The notes: generated by a model not told the origin, from the letters alone. Counted from the stretch's first letter, positions 24,891-34,028 are shown. The stretch is DNA of 64,000 bases from Nakamurella multipartita DSM 44233 (GCF_000024365.1 NC_013235.1:5952001-6016000), one strand, 5' to 3'. Numbers and translations are program-made.

Positions 24891-26986
24891 CGGTTCGTCC
24901 TGGTCAGCAGCAGGTTGCCCCATCGGTCCACCTCCGCCCGGAATCCCGGATGCACCGGCACGGTCGAGCCGAACTCCTGGATCACCGCGGGCCCGTCGAC
25001 GACGTCGCCGGCACGCAACTCACCCCGGTCGTAGAGCGGGGTGTCCACCCAGTCCCCGAACCGCACCCGGCGCACCCCGATCGCCACGGGAGCGCCCGTG
25101 GTGGCGGGGATCTCGGGCACCGGTGGTCGCTCGATCGGCCCGATCCCGGTGACCCGCAGATTGACCCACTCGACCGGCTGGTCGCTTCGGTCGCGAAAGT
25201 CGTACCCGTAGAGCGCGTGGTGGGCCCGGTGGAACCGCGCCACCACCGCATCGGCCCAGTCCCGGTCGATCGGCCCGTCGGGGCCGCGCACTCCGACCTC
25301 GTAGGCCTGACCGACGTAGCGCAGGTCGGCCACCCGCTGCAGCACCCCGGTCGACCGGTCGAATCCCTCCCGCCGCAACGCATCTCCGACCCGCGACAGC
25401 AGCAGGTCGTAGGTCAGGGCCAGCTCGGTCGGGTCCAGGTCGTCGTCCCGCTGCACCCAGGTCCGCAGGTCGTCGCAGCGCACGTCGACGGTGAGCAGGC
25501 CGTAGGCACACACGTTGCCCGGATCGGGCGGCACCAGCACCGTCGGCGAGCCGAGCAGGTCCAGCAACCGGCAGGCCAGCAGCGACCCGGATCCGCCGAA
25601 GGTGACCAGGGGGAAGTCGCGGACGTCCAGGCCACGCCCGGTGGTGATGCGGCGCAACGCATTGGCCTGGTTCCAGGCGAAGATCTCGAGAATGCCGGCG
25701 GCGCAGTCCGGTCCGGTCAGGCCCAACTCGGTGGCCACCGGGTCGACGGCCGCGGCGGCGGCCGCCGGATCCAGCGGCACGGCGCCGCCGAGCAGATGCG
25801 GCGGGATGCGCCCGAGCAGCACGGCCGCATCGGTGACCGTCGGCTCGGTCCCGCCGCGGCCATAACAGGCCGGGCCGGGCGACGCCCCGGCGGATCGGGG
25901 CCCCACCTTGAGGGTCCGCTCCGGCGAGACCCAGGCGATCGATCCGCCGCCGGCGCCGACCGTGACCACGTCGACCATCGGTACCCGGACCGGGAAGTCC
26001 CCGACCCAGGCGTCGGTCGTCACCGCCGGGCGGCCGTCCCGGACGACGGCGACATCGGTGGAGGTGCCGCCACCGTCGCAGGTGACGATCGAGTCGAAAC
26101 CGGCCCGGTGTGCGATGGCCGCCGCCCCCAGCACGCCGGCCGCCGGCCCGGACAGCACGGTGCTGATCGGCTGCTCGACGACCTCGGCGACCGAGAGCAC
26201 CCCGCCGTTGGACCGCATCACCGAGAACGGGATCGAGTGGTCCCCGGCCAGCCCGGCCAACCGGTCCTCGATCCGCGAGATGTAGCCGGCCACGGTCGGT
26301 TTCACCGCCGCGTCGACCAGGGTGGTCATCGCCCGCTCGTACTCGCGGTACTCGGGCAGGACCTGGCTGGACAGGGACACCATTGCCTGCGGGTATTCCC
26401 GGGCGATGATCTGCGCCAGCCGGCGCTCGTGCCGGTCGTCGGCGTAGGCGTGCAGCAGGCAGACCCCGATGGCCTCGACGCCGCGGGCCCGCAGGTACCT
26501 CACCGCCGCCACCGCGGAATCCTCGTCGAACGCGCGGATCTCGCGGCCGCTGAAATCCAGCCGGCCACCGACGGTGCGCACCAGATCGGCCGGCACGATG
26601 CGCGGCGGCTTCACCCAGAAGTAGGAGTTGCCGTAGCCCTCGGGCACCGACTGCCGGGCGATCTCCAGGATCGACTCGTAGCCCTCGGTGGTGATCAGGC
26701 CGAGCGAGCCGACCGCGCCCTGCAACAGCTGGTTGGTGGCCACCGTGGTGCCGTGCCGCACCGAGTCCACCTCGTCCGAACCGGCGGCCAGCAGCGCCAG
26801 CGCCGCAGCCAGCCCGCGAACGAACGCCGTGGACGGATCGTCGGGCGTGGACGGGGTTTTCGTGCTGACCCGGCGGCCGGTGGCGGTGTGCACGGCCACC
26901 ACGTCGGTGAACGTGCCCCCGGTGTCGATGCCGATCCTGATGCCAGTCCGGATGCCGGGCCCGTTCCCGGCGGCAGGGTTCGCCAT
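24887..26986 (-). CDS. hyuA: Hydantoinase/oxoprolinase family protein (HyuA-like)
   Basis: A 699-residue ATP-binding alpha subunit. The N-terminal acetate/sugar-kinase-like phosphate loop IGIDTGGTFTDVVAV is at residues 18-32, followed by SVRHGTTVATNQLLQG, VTCDGGGTSTDVA, VGAGGGSIAWV and LVTFGGSGSL. It starts at ATG 26986, 8 bp after the ilvA stop, and is followed by overlapping hyuB. The open frame extends upstream through ilvA, but that part is only a shadow of ilvA. Operon order ilvA-hyuA-hyuB points to amino-acid-related cyclic amide use. Confidence 0.9.
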   Translation of the reverse strand: MANPAAGNGPGIRTGIRIGIDTGGTFTDVVAVHTATGRRVSTKTPSTPDDPSTAFVRGLAAALALLAAGSDEVDSVRHGTTVATNQLLQGAVGSLGLITTEGYESILEIARQSVPEGYGNSYFWVKPPRIVPADLVRTVGGRLDFSGREIRAFDEDSAVAAVRYLRARGVEAIGVCLLHAYADDRHERRLAQIIAREYPQAMVSLSSQVLPEYREYERAMTTLVDAAVKPTVAGYISRIEDRLAGLAGDHSIPFSVMRSNGGVLSVAEVVEQPISTVLSGPAAGVLGAAAIAHRAGFDSIVTCDGGGTSTDVAVVRDGRPAVTTDAWVGDFPVRVPMVDVVTVGAGGGSIAWVSPERTLKVGPRSAGASPGPACYGRGGTEPTVTDAAVLLGRIPPHLLGGAVPLDPAAAAAAVDPVATELGLTGPDCAAGILEIFAWNQANALRRITTGRGLDVRDFPLVTFGGSGSLLACRLLDLLGSPTVLVPPDPGNVCAYGLLTVDVRCDDLRTWVQRDDDLDPTELALTYDLLLSRVGDALRREGFDRSTGVLQRVADLRYVGQAYEVGVRGPDGPIDRDWADAVVARFHRAHHALYGYDFRDRSDQPVEWVNLRVTGIGPIERPPVPEIPATTGAPVAIGVRRVRFGDWVDTPLYDRGELRAGDVVDGPAVIQEFGSTVPVHPGFRAEVDRWGNLLLTRTNR

Positions 26987-26994
26987 CGCCGGCC

Positions 26995-28257
26995 TCAGGT
27001 CAGGAAGCGGTAGGCCGCGGAACTCGGATCGATCCGCTCGACCTCCATGGAGGCCTGGGCCATCCGCTCGAGCAGGCCGGGCAGACCGTCCGCGGCACCG
27101 ATCTCGATGCCGACCAGGGCCGGCCCGGTCTCCCGGTTGTTGCGCTTGACGTATTCGAACAGGGTGATGTCGTCGTCCGGGCCGAGCACCTCGTCCAGGA
27201 ACCGCCGCAGGGCGCCCGGTTCCTGCGGGAAGTTGACCAGGAAATAGTGCTTGAGCCCCAGGTGCACCAGGGATCGTTCGAGAATCTCGCCGTAGCGGGA
27301 GACGTCGTTGTTGCCGCCGCTGACCATGGCCACCACGGTCGAGCCCGGGGTCAGGTCCAGGCCGCGCAACGCGGTCGCGGCCAGCGCGCCGGCTGGCTCG
27401 GCCACGATGCCCTCGTTCTGGTACAGCCCCAGCATCTCGGTGCAGATCGCGCCCTCGTCGATGGCGACCATCTCGATCGCGGCCCCGGCGACGATCCGGT
27501 AGGGCAGCTCGCCGATCCGGCGCACCGCGGCGCCGTCGACGAACGGGTCCAGGGTGTCCAGCCGCACCGGACCGCCGGCCGCCAACGCGGCCTGCATCGA
27601 CGGCGCCCCGGCCGGTTCGGCCCCGATGACCCGGACCTGCGGGGCCCGTTCGCGCAGGTAGGTGACGAAGCCGCTGAGCAGACCCCCGCCACCGACCGGC
27701 ACCACGATCGCGTCGGGCAGCCGGCCCAGCTGCTGCAGCAGTTCGCGGACCACGGTGCCCTGCCCGGCGATGGTCCGGGCGTCGTCGAACGGGGCGACGG
27801 GCACCGCCCCGGATTCGGCGGCGTGCTCGGCGGCAGCCGCGGCGGCATCGTCGAACGTGTCGCCGATCATCACCAGCTCGACCATGCCCGCGCCGTGCGA
27901 GAGGATGCGGTCCCGCTTCTGCCGGGGCGTGGTGTTGGGCAGGTAGATCCGGCCCTTGATGTCCAGGGCCCGGCAGGCGAAGGCGACCCCCTGAGCGTGG
28001 TTGCCGGCACTGGCGCAGACCACGCCCGCGGCCCGTTCGGACGGGGTCAGCTGGGCCATCAGGTTGTAGGCGCCGCGCACCTTGTAGGAGCGGACCACCT
28101 GCAGATCCTCGCGCTTGAGCAGGACGGTGACCCCGAGTTCGGCGCTGAGCCGGGCGCACTCCTCCAGCGGGGTGACGGCGGCGACGCCGTGCAGCCGTCG
28201 GGCCGCGGCGTCGATGTCGGCCGCCCGCACCGGGGGCGGCGCGCTGGTGTCCACCAT
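26995..28257 (-). CDS. ilvA: Threonine ammonia-lyase (threonine dehydratase)
   Basis: A 420-residue PLP enzyme converting threonine to 2-oxobutanoate. The PLP lysine is Lys59 in VRSYKVRGAYN; the phosphate loop VPVGGGGLLSG follows. The C-terminal 85 residues (from HYFLVNFPQEPGALRRFLDEVL) form the single ACT-like regulatory domain found in shorter actinobacterial IlvA enzymes. It is first in an apparent operon with hyuA and hyuB and divergent from a DeoR-type regulator, so it may serve catabolism rather than isoleucine synthesis. Confidence 0.9.
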   Translation of the reverse strand: MVDTSAPPPVRAADIDAAARRLHGVAAVTPLEECARLSAELGVTVLLKREDLQVVRSYKVRGAYNLMAQLTPSERAAGVVCASAGNHAQGVAFACRALDIKGRIYLPNTTPRQKRDRILSHGAGMVELVMIGDTFDDAAAAAAEHAAESGAVPVAPFDDARTIAGQGTVVRELLQQLGRLPDAIVVPVGGGGLLSGFVTYLRERAPQVRVIGAEPAGAPSMQAALAAGGPVRLDTLDPFVDGAAVRRIGELPYRIVAGAAIEMVAIDEGAICTEMLGLYQNEGIVAEPAGALAATALRGLDLTPGSTVVAMVSGGNNDVSRYGEILERSLVHLGLKHYFLVNFPQEPGALRRFLDEVLGPDDDITLFEYVKRNNRETGPALVGIEIGAADGLPGLLERMAQASMEVERIDPSSAAYRFLT

Positions 28258-28366
28258 CGGTCGATCTTGTCACGGGTCCGCGTCACCGGGACCGTCGCGA
28301 ACCCGATCGCCGGCCATATTCAACATGTCACAACATCGCAACGTTCGATTCGGTACGTTTGGCGAC
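28258..28366. promoter_or_regulatory. Divergent promoter/operator region, ilvA-hyuAB versus DeoR regulator
   Basis: The 109-bp gap holds TACGTT at 28354-28359, 7 nt before the regulator's GTG (leaderless). Toward ilvA, TTGCGA and TATGGC-like hexamers are spaced 17 nt on the minus strand. Repeated AACAT units in AACATGTCACAACAT (about 28322-28336) are a candidate regulator site. Confidence 0.4.
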
Positions 28367-29197
28367 GTGCTCGCCGCGATGCGCCAGGCCAAGATCCTGG
28401 AAGAGGTCCGCCGGACCGGGGGTGCCCGGGTCGCCCAGCTGACCGCACTGCTGGGCGTCTCGGACATGACGGTCCGCCGGGACCTGGAGACGCTGGACCG
28501 CAAGGGCCTGCTGTCCAAGGTGCATGGCGGGGCGACCGCGATGGAGACGGCCAGCGCCGTCGAGCCGGGCTTCGAGGTCACCAGCCTGCGCGAGGTGCCC
28601 GAGAAGGAGGCCATCGCCACCCGGGCGGCCGAGCTGGTCCGGCCGGGCATGGCCATCGCCATCACCGCCGGCAGCACGACATGGACGCTGGCCCGGCACC
28701 TGGGCGACATCGCCAACCTGACCGTGGTCACCAACTCGCTCAAGGTCGCCGAGGTGCTGCACGGCCGCCAGCGCCCCGACCTGACCGTCGTGCTCACCGG
28801 TGGGTTGCGCACCCCGTCCGACGGCCTGGTCGGACCCGTTGCCGTGCAGGCCATCCGGTCGCTGCACGTGGACATGGTGATCATGGGCGTGCACGGCATC
28901 GACGAGCGCGCGGGGCTGACCACGCCGAACCTGCTGGAGGCCGAGACGAACCGGGCGCTGGTCGAATCGGCCCGCCGGCTGGTGGTGGTGGCCGATCACA
29001 CCAAGTGGGGCGTGGTCGGGCTGGCCCAGATCGCCCCGCTGCGCGCGGTCACCACCCTGCTCACCGACGACCGGCTGCCCGCCCACGCCGCCGAGGTGCT
29101 CTCCGAGCAGGTCCCCGAGGTCATCATCATCCCGACCAGCGAACCGGAGTTCGATCCGGACGAGGATCCGGACGAGGCGGACGACACCGAGCGCTGA
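28367..29197 (+). CDS. DeoR/GlpR family transcriptional regulator
   Basis: A 276-residue regulator with an N-terminal winged helix-turn-helix (RVAQLTALLGVSDMTVRRDLETLDRKGLLSKVHGGA) and a C-terminal DeoR sensor domain (ITAGSTTWTLARHL, NSLKVAEVL, ADHTKWG). This family usually senses phosphorylated sugars. GTG 28367 is chosen because of the TACGTT box 7 nt upstream and the normal DeoR N-terminus it gives. The C-terminus is an acidic tail. It is divergent from ilvA-hyuA-hyuB, which it may control, and ends 9 bp from the convergent ROK gene. Confidence 0.88.
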   Translation: MLAAMRQAKILEEVRRTGGARVAQLTALLGVSDMTVRRDLETLDRKGLLSKVHGGATAMETASAVEPGFEVTSLREVPEKEAIATRAAELVRPGMAIAITAGSTTWTLARHLGDIANLTVVTNSLKVAEVLHGRQRPDLTVVLTGGLRTPSDGLVGPVAVQAIRSLHVDMVIMGVHGIDERAGLTTPNLLEAETNRALVESARRLVVVADHTKWGVVGLAQIAPLRAVTTLLTDDRLPAHAAEVLSEQVPEVIIIPTSEPEFDPDEDPDEADDTER

Positions 29198-29206
29198 CCG
29201 CGTGGG

Positions 29207-30460
29207 TCAGCCGGCGCTGTCCGGACCGGCGTGCCGGATCCGGGCCAGCGTGGGGTCGGCGATCAGCTGGGCGATGCCCACGTGCGCGGCCCCCAGCGAG
29301 GCGGCGTCGAATTCCAGTTCGGAGAACTCGACCCGGCTGACCGCCCCGGCCAGCACCCGCGAGCGCAACTCGGCCAGTACCGGCTCGCGGATGTACTCGC
29401 GCAACACCGAGAAATGACCGCCCAGCACGAAGGTGTCGGGGTTGAGGATGTTGGACAGCACGGACATGCCGATGCCCAGCCAGTGGGCCTGCTCGGCGAT
29501 CGCATCCAGCACCTGACGGTCACCGTCGGCCGCCCGCTGCTTGATCCGCACCAGCTCGGCCCGCAGGTCGGCCGGGTGCTTGCTGATCGCATCGCCGCAG
29601 ACCGCGTCGAGCAGGGCGGACAGGCTCACCGCGGTCTCCCAGCAGCCGCGGCGCCCGCAGCCGCACTGGCGGTCCGGCGAGCCCAGCGCGATGTGCCCGA
29701 CCTCACCGGCGAAACCGGCGGCGCCCCGGACGATCCGGCCGTCGACGATCATGCCCGCGCCGACCCCCACGGCGCCGGCCAGGTAGAGCAGGTTCTGCGA
29801 GCCGGACGAGTCAGACGTCGCGTAGTGGGCCATCGCGCCCATGTTGGCGTCGTTGTCGACGCCGATCCGGGCGTCGTTCCACTGCAGGCGACCCATCAGG
29901 GTGTGCACGATGTCCACGTCACGCCAGTGCAGGTTGGGGGCCAGCGCGAGCATGCCGGCATCGGCGTCGATCAGGCCGGGCACGGCCAGATGCAGGCTCT
30001 GCACCTGATCCACCCGGCTGCCCGCCTCGGCGACCAGCGAGCGGGCCAGGTCGGCCACCTCCCCCAACGCCCGGGCCGGACCGAGCTCGGCCATCGACCG
30101 GCTCAGCCGTTGCCGGGCCAGCACCCGGCCGGGCAGATCCAGCACCATGCCCGAGATGTCGTCGACCTGCAGCTCGATGCCCAGGAACCGCACGCCGTCC
30201 GGGTCGAGCTCGACGGCCCGTCCGGGGCGTCCCAGACCGCTGCGCTCGACCGTGCCCTCCACCACCAGGCTGCGTTCGATCAGTTCGGCCACCAGGCTGG
30301 AGACGGTGGCCTTGGTCAGCCCGGTGTCCTGCGCCAGCCGGGCCCGGGACCGGGCCCCGCCGACGGCCAGGTTGCGCAGCAACAAGGACAGGTTGAGCCG
30401 GCGGACCGTGGCCTGATCGGCGGGGGTCGATCCGGCGCTGGATCGAACGGCGATCGGCAC
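29207..30460 (-). CDS. ROK family transcriptional repressor (XylR/NagC type)
   Basis: A 417-residue repressor with an N-terminal MarR-like helix-turn-helix (ARLAQDTGLTKATVSSLVAELIERSLV) and a ROK sugar-kinase-like domain with the zinc motif CGCGRRGCWE and GAAGFAGEVGHIALG. It starts at GTG 30460 after GAAGGG. It lies directly downstream of the co-oriented sugar ABC operon, separated by a terminator hairpin, and is the natural candidate to regulate that operon in response to its sugar. Confidence 0.88.
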   Translation of the reverse strand: MPIAVRSSAGSTPADQATVRRLNLSLLLRNLAVGGARSRARLAQDTGLTKATVSSLVAELIERSLVVEGTVERSGLGRPGRAVELDPDGVRFLGIELQVDDISGMVLDLPGRVLARQRLSRSMAELGPARALGEVADLARSLVAEAGSRVDQVQSLHLAVPGLIDADAGMLALAPNLHWRDVDIVHTLMGRLQWNDARIGVDNDANMGAMAHYATSDSSGSQNLLYLAGAVGVGAGMIVDGRIVRGAAGFAGEVGHIALGSPDRQCGCGRRGCWETAVSLSALLDAVCGDAISKHPADLRAELVRIKQRAADGDRQVLDAIAEQAHWLGIGMSVLSNILNPDTFVLGGHFSVLREYIREPVLAELRSRVLAGAVSRVEFSELEFDAASLGAAHVGIAQLIADPTLARIRHAGPDSAG

Positions 30461-30533
30461 TGACCAACCCTTCGCTGAGACGGTGAGCGCGAGAGCCCGG
30501 GATAGGAGAAGCAGGCGGCCTGCGGGGTTGCCG

Positions 30534-30566
30534 ACCTCCCCCGGGGTCGATCGCCCCGGGGGAGGT
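30534..30566 (-). terminator. Hairpin terminator after sugar ABC operon
   Basis: A perfect 13-bp stem (30534-30546 and 30554-30566) with a 7-nt loop, 12 bp after the permease stop. It lacks a long T tract, as is common in actinobacteria. It separates the operon from the ROK gene. Confidence 0.7.
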
Positions 30567-30577
30567 CCGGCCGGTCG

Positions 30578-31864
30578 TCAGCGACCGGCGCTGGCCCGCC
30601 GCCGGCGGCTGATCGCGTCCACGCTGGCGGCCAACAGCAGCACCAGACCGGTCACGATGTACTTGATGTAGGCCTGGAGGCCGAGCAGGCCCAGACCGTT
30701 GTCGATCACCGCGATGACCAGACCACCGATGATGGCGTCCCGGGCCTTGCCCTTGCCGCCGAACAGCGAGGTGCCACCGATGACGGCCGCGGCCACCGCG
30801 TACAGCAGGGTGTTGCCGGCACCGGCGTCCGGGGTCACCGAGTTCAGCCGGGACGCGGCGATGATGCCGGAGATCACGGCCATGGCCGAGCTGATCACGA
30901 AGCACGCGATGGTGATCTGACCGACCCGGATACCGGCCCGGCGGGCGGCCTCGGCGTTGCCGCCGACCGCGTAGACGTGCCGGCCGAACGCGGTGCGGTT
31001 CTGGATGAAGGTCCAGAACACGAGCAGCACACCGACGATCGGCGCGATCCAGGGGATGCCCTCCAGCGGAATGGTGCCCTTGGAACGGTTCTGGGACAGC
31101 AGGAAGGTCGCGCCCAGCAGCAGCACCGCGATGACCACGATGCGCAGCACGATGACCTGCAGCGGCGGGGTGACCAGGTTGGCCGACCGCCGGCGTTGGT
31201 AGACAACCAGATTGATCCCGGCGTAGGCGGCGATCGAGGCGATCACCACGATCCAGCCCAGAGTCACCGGCATGTTGCCGTTGGAGACGGCGACGATGAC
31301 CTCGTTGTTGATCGGCACGGTGCCACCGGTGCCGATGATCCACAGCAACACACCCTGGTAGGCCAGGAAGGTGGCCAGGGTGACCACGAACGAGGGGATG
31401 CCGACCGCGGAGACCAGCACACCGGTGAACACACCCATGACCACGCCGACCAGCAGCGCGATCAGGATGGTCAGGTACCAGGGCAGGCCCTTGAGCAGCA
31501 TCTCGGCCATGACCCCGGCGCCGACCCCGCCGATCACGCCGGCGGACAGGTCGATGTGGCCGAGCAGCAGGACGAACCCGATGCCCATGGCCAGGACGCA
31601 GATCGACCCGGCCTGGGTCAGCAGGTTGGCCAGGTTGAAGGTGGACAGGAAGGTGCCCGGGGCGGCGATCGTGAAGACGATCAGCAGCACCACCAGGCCC
31701 AGGATGGCGGGCAGCGAACCGACGTCGCCGGCCCGCAGCTTGTTGGTGTACTGCTGCCAGTACTGGCCGAGGGAGACCGGGCCGGCGGCGTCGCCGGCGA
31801 ACATCGCCCGGGCCTCGACGTCGTCGACCGGCTTGGTGACCTCGACCTTCTTCGGGGTGGTCAT
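30578..31864 (-). CDS. Sugar ABC transporter permease (xylose/ribose type)
   Basis: A 428-residue inner-membrane permease of the CUT2 group with about ten hydrophobic segments. Hallmarks are GFVLLLGHIDLSAGVIGGVG, GIPSFVVTLATFLAYQGVLL and AFGRHVYAVGGNAEAARRAGI. It resembles XylH more than RbsC because of the long insert around residues 225-290. ATG 31864 overlaps the ATPase stop (ATGA). It forms one transporter with the adjacent ATPase and binding protein. Confidence 0.9.
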   Translation of the reverse strand: MTTPKKVEVTKPVDDVEARAMFAGDAAGPVSLGQYWQQYTNKLRAGDVGSLPAILGLVVLLIVFTIAAPGTFLSTFNLANLLTQAGSICVLAMGIGFVLLLGHIDLSAGVIGGVGAGVMAEMLLKGLPWYLTILIALLVGVVMGVFTGVLVSAVGIPSFVVTLATFLAYQGVLLWIIGTGGTVPINNEVIVAVSNGNMPVTLGWIVVIASIAAYAGINLVVYQRRRSANLVTPPLQVIVLRIVVIAVLLLGATFLLSQNRSKGTIPLEGIPWIAPIVGVLLVFWTFIQNRTAFGRHVYAVGGNAEAARRAGIRVGQITIACFVISSAMAVISGIIAASRLNSVTPDAGAGNTLLYAVAAAVIGGTSLFGGKGKARDAIIGGLVIAVIDNGLGLLGLQAYIKYIVTGLVLLLAASVDAISRRRRASAGR

Positions 31865-32646
31865 GCGGACTCCTGCGCAACCGCGGCGGACAGGCCGATC
31901 GAACCCGACCGGCCACTGGTGATCAGTTCGACGATCTGGCCGGTGGACACGTCCTTGGCGGCCACGTCGGCGGCGACCCGGCCCAGGTACAGCGCGGTGA
32001 TCCGGTCGCTGACCTCCTTGACGTCGTTCATGTTGTGGCTGATCAGCAGGACGCCCAGGCCGTTGTCGGCCAGCCGCCGGACCAGGTCCAGCACCTGCCG
32101 GGTCTGCGCGACACCCAGTGCGGCGGTGGGCTCGTCGAGCAGCACGACCTTGGAGTTCCACAGCACGGACTTGGCGATGGCCACGGTCTGCCGCTGGCCA
32201 CCGGAGAGGCTGGCGACCAGCTGGCGGACCGAGGTCACGGTCCGCACGGACAGCGAGGCCAGGGTGTCCCGGGCCTTGATCTCCATCTGGGCCTCGTCGA
32301 GCACCAGGCCGGACTTGGGTTCGCGGCCCAGGAACATGTTCTGGACGATGTCCAGGTTGTCGCACAGCGCGAGATCCTGGTACACGATCTCGATGCCCAG
32401 GTGCGCGGCGTCGCGTGGATTGGCCACACTGACCTGGTTCGACTCGAAAAGATAATCGCCACTGTCGATGCCGTGGATACCGGCCACGCACTTGACGAGA
32501 GTGGACTTGCCCGCGCCGTTGTCGCCGACCAGGGCGGTGACCTGACCCGGGTAGATCTTCAGATCGACCCCGTGCAACACCTGCACGGCGCCGAAACTCT
32601 TGTTCACCCCCCGAAGTTCGAGGATCGGGGTGCTCGGATCTGTCAT
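31861..32646 (-). CDS. Sugar ABC transporter ATP-binding protein
   Basis: A 261-residue single-domain ATPase with Walker A GDNGAGKST, signature LSGGQRQ and Walker B VLLDEPTAALG. CUT2 ATPases are often double-length; this is the single-domain FrcA-like form. ATG 32646 follows a GGAGCGG site. It is separated from the binding-protein gene by a strong hairpin and overlaps the permease gene. Confidence 0.9.
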   Translation of the reverse strand: MTDPSTPILELRGVNKSFGAVQVLHGVDLKIYPGQVTALVGDNGAGKSTLVKCVAGIHGIDSGDYLFESNQVSVANPRDAAHLGIEIVYQDLALCDNLDIVQNMFLGREPKSGLVLDEAQMEIKARDTLASLSVRTVTSVRQLVASLSGGQRQTVAIAKSVLWNSKVVLLDEPTAALGVAQTRQVLDLVRRLADNGLGVLLISHNMNDVKEVSDRITALYLGRVAADVAAKDVSTGQIVELITSGRSGSIGLSAAVAQESA

Positions 32647-32690
32647 TGGGCCGCTCCTTGGCCTCGGCGGGGACATTGACTCGGGCTGCA

Positions 32691-32729
32691 TTCCGGGCCC
32701 GGACGACGGCGTGTCGTCCGGGCCCGGAA
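32691..32729 (-). terminator. Intercistronic hairpin between binding protein and ATPase genes
   Basis: A perfect 17-bp stem (32691-32707 and 32713-32729) with a 5-nt loop lies between the binding-protein stop and the ATPase start. There is no T tract in the direction of transcription, so it probably attenuates or protects mRNA, giving more binding protein than transporter. Confidence 0.7.
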
Positions 32730-32742
32730 AACTCTCAACCGG

Positions 32743-33867
32743 TCAGCTGATGCCCAGCTCGGTGCAGGCGGCGGCGTAGGCGCCGGTGCACAGTTCGGCG
32801 GCGGTGGTGCCGCCGGCCGTGACGACGTCCTTGACGTTCTCCTTGTAGATGGCCTCCGGGGTCTCCAGGATCGCGGCCACGTCCCGGTTGCCGGTGGTGT
32901 CCTTGACCGTGCCGGTGGTCTGCGGGGTCTGGCCCTGGGCCAGCGCGATGGCGACCTTGGCCAGCGCCGCGGCCTCCTTGTTGGTGTCCTTGAAGACCGT
33001 CATGCACTGGTCGCCGGCCAGGATGTTCTGCAGGCCCTGGACGGTGGCGTCCTGCCCGGTGACCGGGATCTGCAGGCCGTTCTTCTTGTTGATCGCGATG
33101 GCCGCGTTGCCCAGGCCGTCATTGGCCGCCAGCACGCCGTCGATCTTGCCGCCCTGCGCGGTGTACATCTGCTCGTAGATCACGCCGGCCTGCTGGTTGT
33201 CCCAGTCCGGCACGGCCTGCTCGGCGACCACGGTGTAGTTGGTCATCGGGTCGAGCACCGAGTGCGCGCCGGCCGAGAACGCGGTCGCGTTCGAGTCCGA
33301 CGGCGAGCCGTTCAGGTAGACGATCTTCTTGTCGCCGCTGCCCAGGCACTTGGCCAGGCCGGTGCCCTGCAGCTTGCCGACCTCGGTGTTGTCGAACGAG
33401 ACGTAGTAGTCCGCGCCGCCGCCGAGGGTCAGCCGGTCGTAGTCGATGGTCTGCACGCCCTGGCTGGCGGCCTTCTTCTCGATCGCCGCGCCGGACTCGT
33501 TGTCCAGGTTCACGATGGCCAGCACGGTCGCCCCGTTGGCGATCATCTGGTCGGCGATGGTGGCCATGGCCGCCTTGTCACCGTTGGCGTTCTGGATGTC
33601 GAACTCGACACCCGCAGCCTGGAAAGCCTTCTCCAGCGCCGGCCGGTCCTGGGTCTCCCAGCGAGCGGAGGACTTGGTGTCCGGCAGGATGACGCCGACC
33701 TTGCCGGTCGCGCCGCCGGCCGCCGAACCCGAGGCCGCCGCACTGGTGCCGCTCCCGGAGGCCGCCGCCGAGGTGGTGCCCGATGAGGAGGAGCTGGAGC
33801 CACAAGCGGCCAGCAGCAGCGCGCCGGCCGCCACCATTCCGACCATGACAGGGGACTTCAGACGCAT
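32743..33867 (-). CDS. Sugar ABC transporter substrate-binding lipoprotein (XylF-like)
   Basis: A 374-residue lipoprotein with a signal ending in LLLAAC (Cys22), then a Ser/Ala/Gly-rich linker to about residue 53 and a periplasmic-binding-protein type 1 domain. GVILPDTKSSARWETQDRPALEKAF, ADQMIANGATVLAIVNLD and GVLAANDGLGNAAI resemble D-xylose-binding proteins. The sugar cannot be fixed from sequence. ATG 33867 follows GAGAGGAAAT; a TTG two codons earlier is unlikely. It is the first gene of the operon. Confidence 0.9.
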   Translation of the reverse strand: MRLKSPVMVGMVAAGALLLAACGSSSSSSGTTSAAASGSGTSAAASGSAAGGATGKVGVILPDTKSSARWETQDRPALEKAFQAAGVEFDIQNANGDKAAMATIADQMIANGATVLAIVNLDNESGAAIEKKAASQGVQTIDYDRLTLGGGADYYVSFDNTEVGKLQGTGLAKCLGSGDKKIVYLNGSPSDSNATAFSAGAHSVLDPMTNYTVVAEQAVPDWDNQQAGVIYEQMYTAQGGKIDGVLAANDGLGNAAIAINKKNGLQIPVTGQDATVQGLQNILAGDQCMTVFKDTNKEAAALAKVAIALAQGQTPQTTGTVKDTTGNRDVAAILETPEAIYKENVKDVVTAGGTTAAELCTGAYAAACTELGIS

Positions 33868-33940
33868 GGACAATTTCCTCTCCGATGAGGACCGAACGGC
33901 CGGACGGCCGTCGGTGTACGCAGGTCAACCGACGAGGCGG

Positions 33941-33976
33941 TTGAACCGGATCACGCGCGCTACCGATCCGTTCAAA
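33941..33976. promoter_or_regulatory. Palindromic operator candidate of the sugar operon
   Basis: TTGAACCGGATC (33941-33952) and GATCCGTTCAA (33965-33975) form an imperfect inverted repeat. It lies just downstream of the predicted transcription start, where a bound repressor would block elongation. The co-oriented ROK protein is the likely ligand. Confidence 0.55.
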
Positions 33977-33999
33977 TCACGCTAGTACGGTGGTCACAC

Positions 34000-34028
34000 A
34001 AACTATGGAGCGCGACATGCCGTGTCAA
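34000..34028 (-). promoter_or_regulatory. Sigma-70-type promoter of the sugar ABC operon
   Basis: On the minus strand TTGACA (34023-34028) is followed after exactly 17 nt by TAGTTT (34000-34005). The predicted start near 33993 gives a 5' untranslated region of about 125 nt that contains the operator-like palindrome. Confidence 0.65.

Noticed and set aside
24887-28273. A 1,128-codon minus frame suggesting a giant fusion
   Set aside because: The upstream third is a shadow of ilvA in another frame; hyuA starts at ATG 26986 with the family N-terminus.
30977-32455. A 492-codon + strand frame opposite the sugar permease and ATPase
   Set aside because: It is antisense to two genes with clear family motifs and coupled starts.
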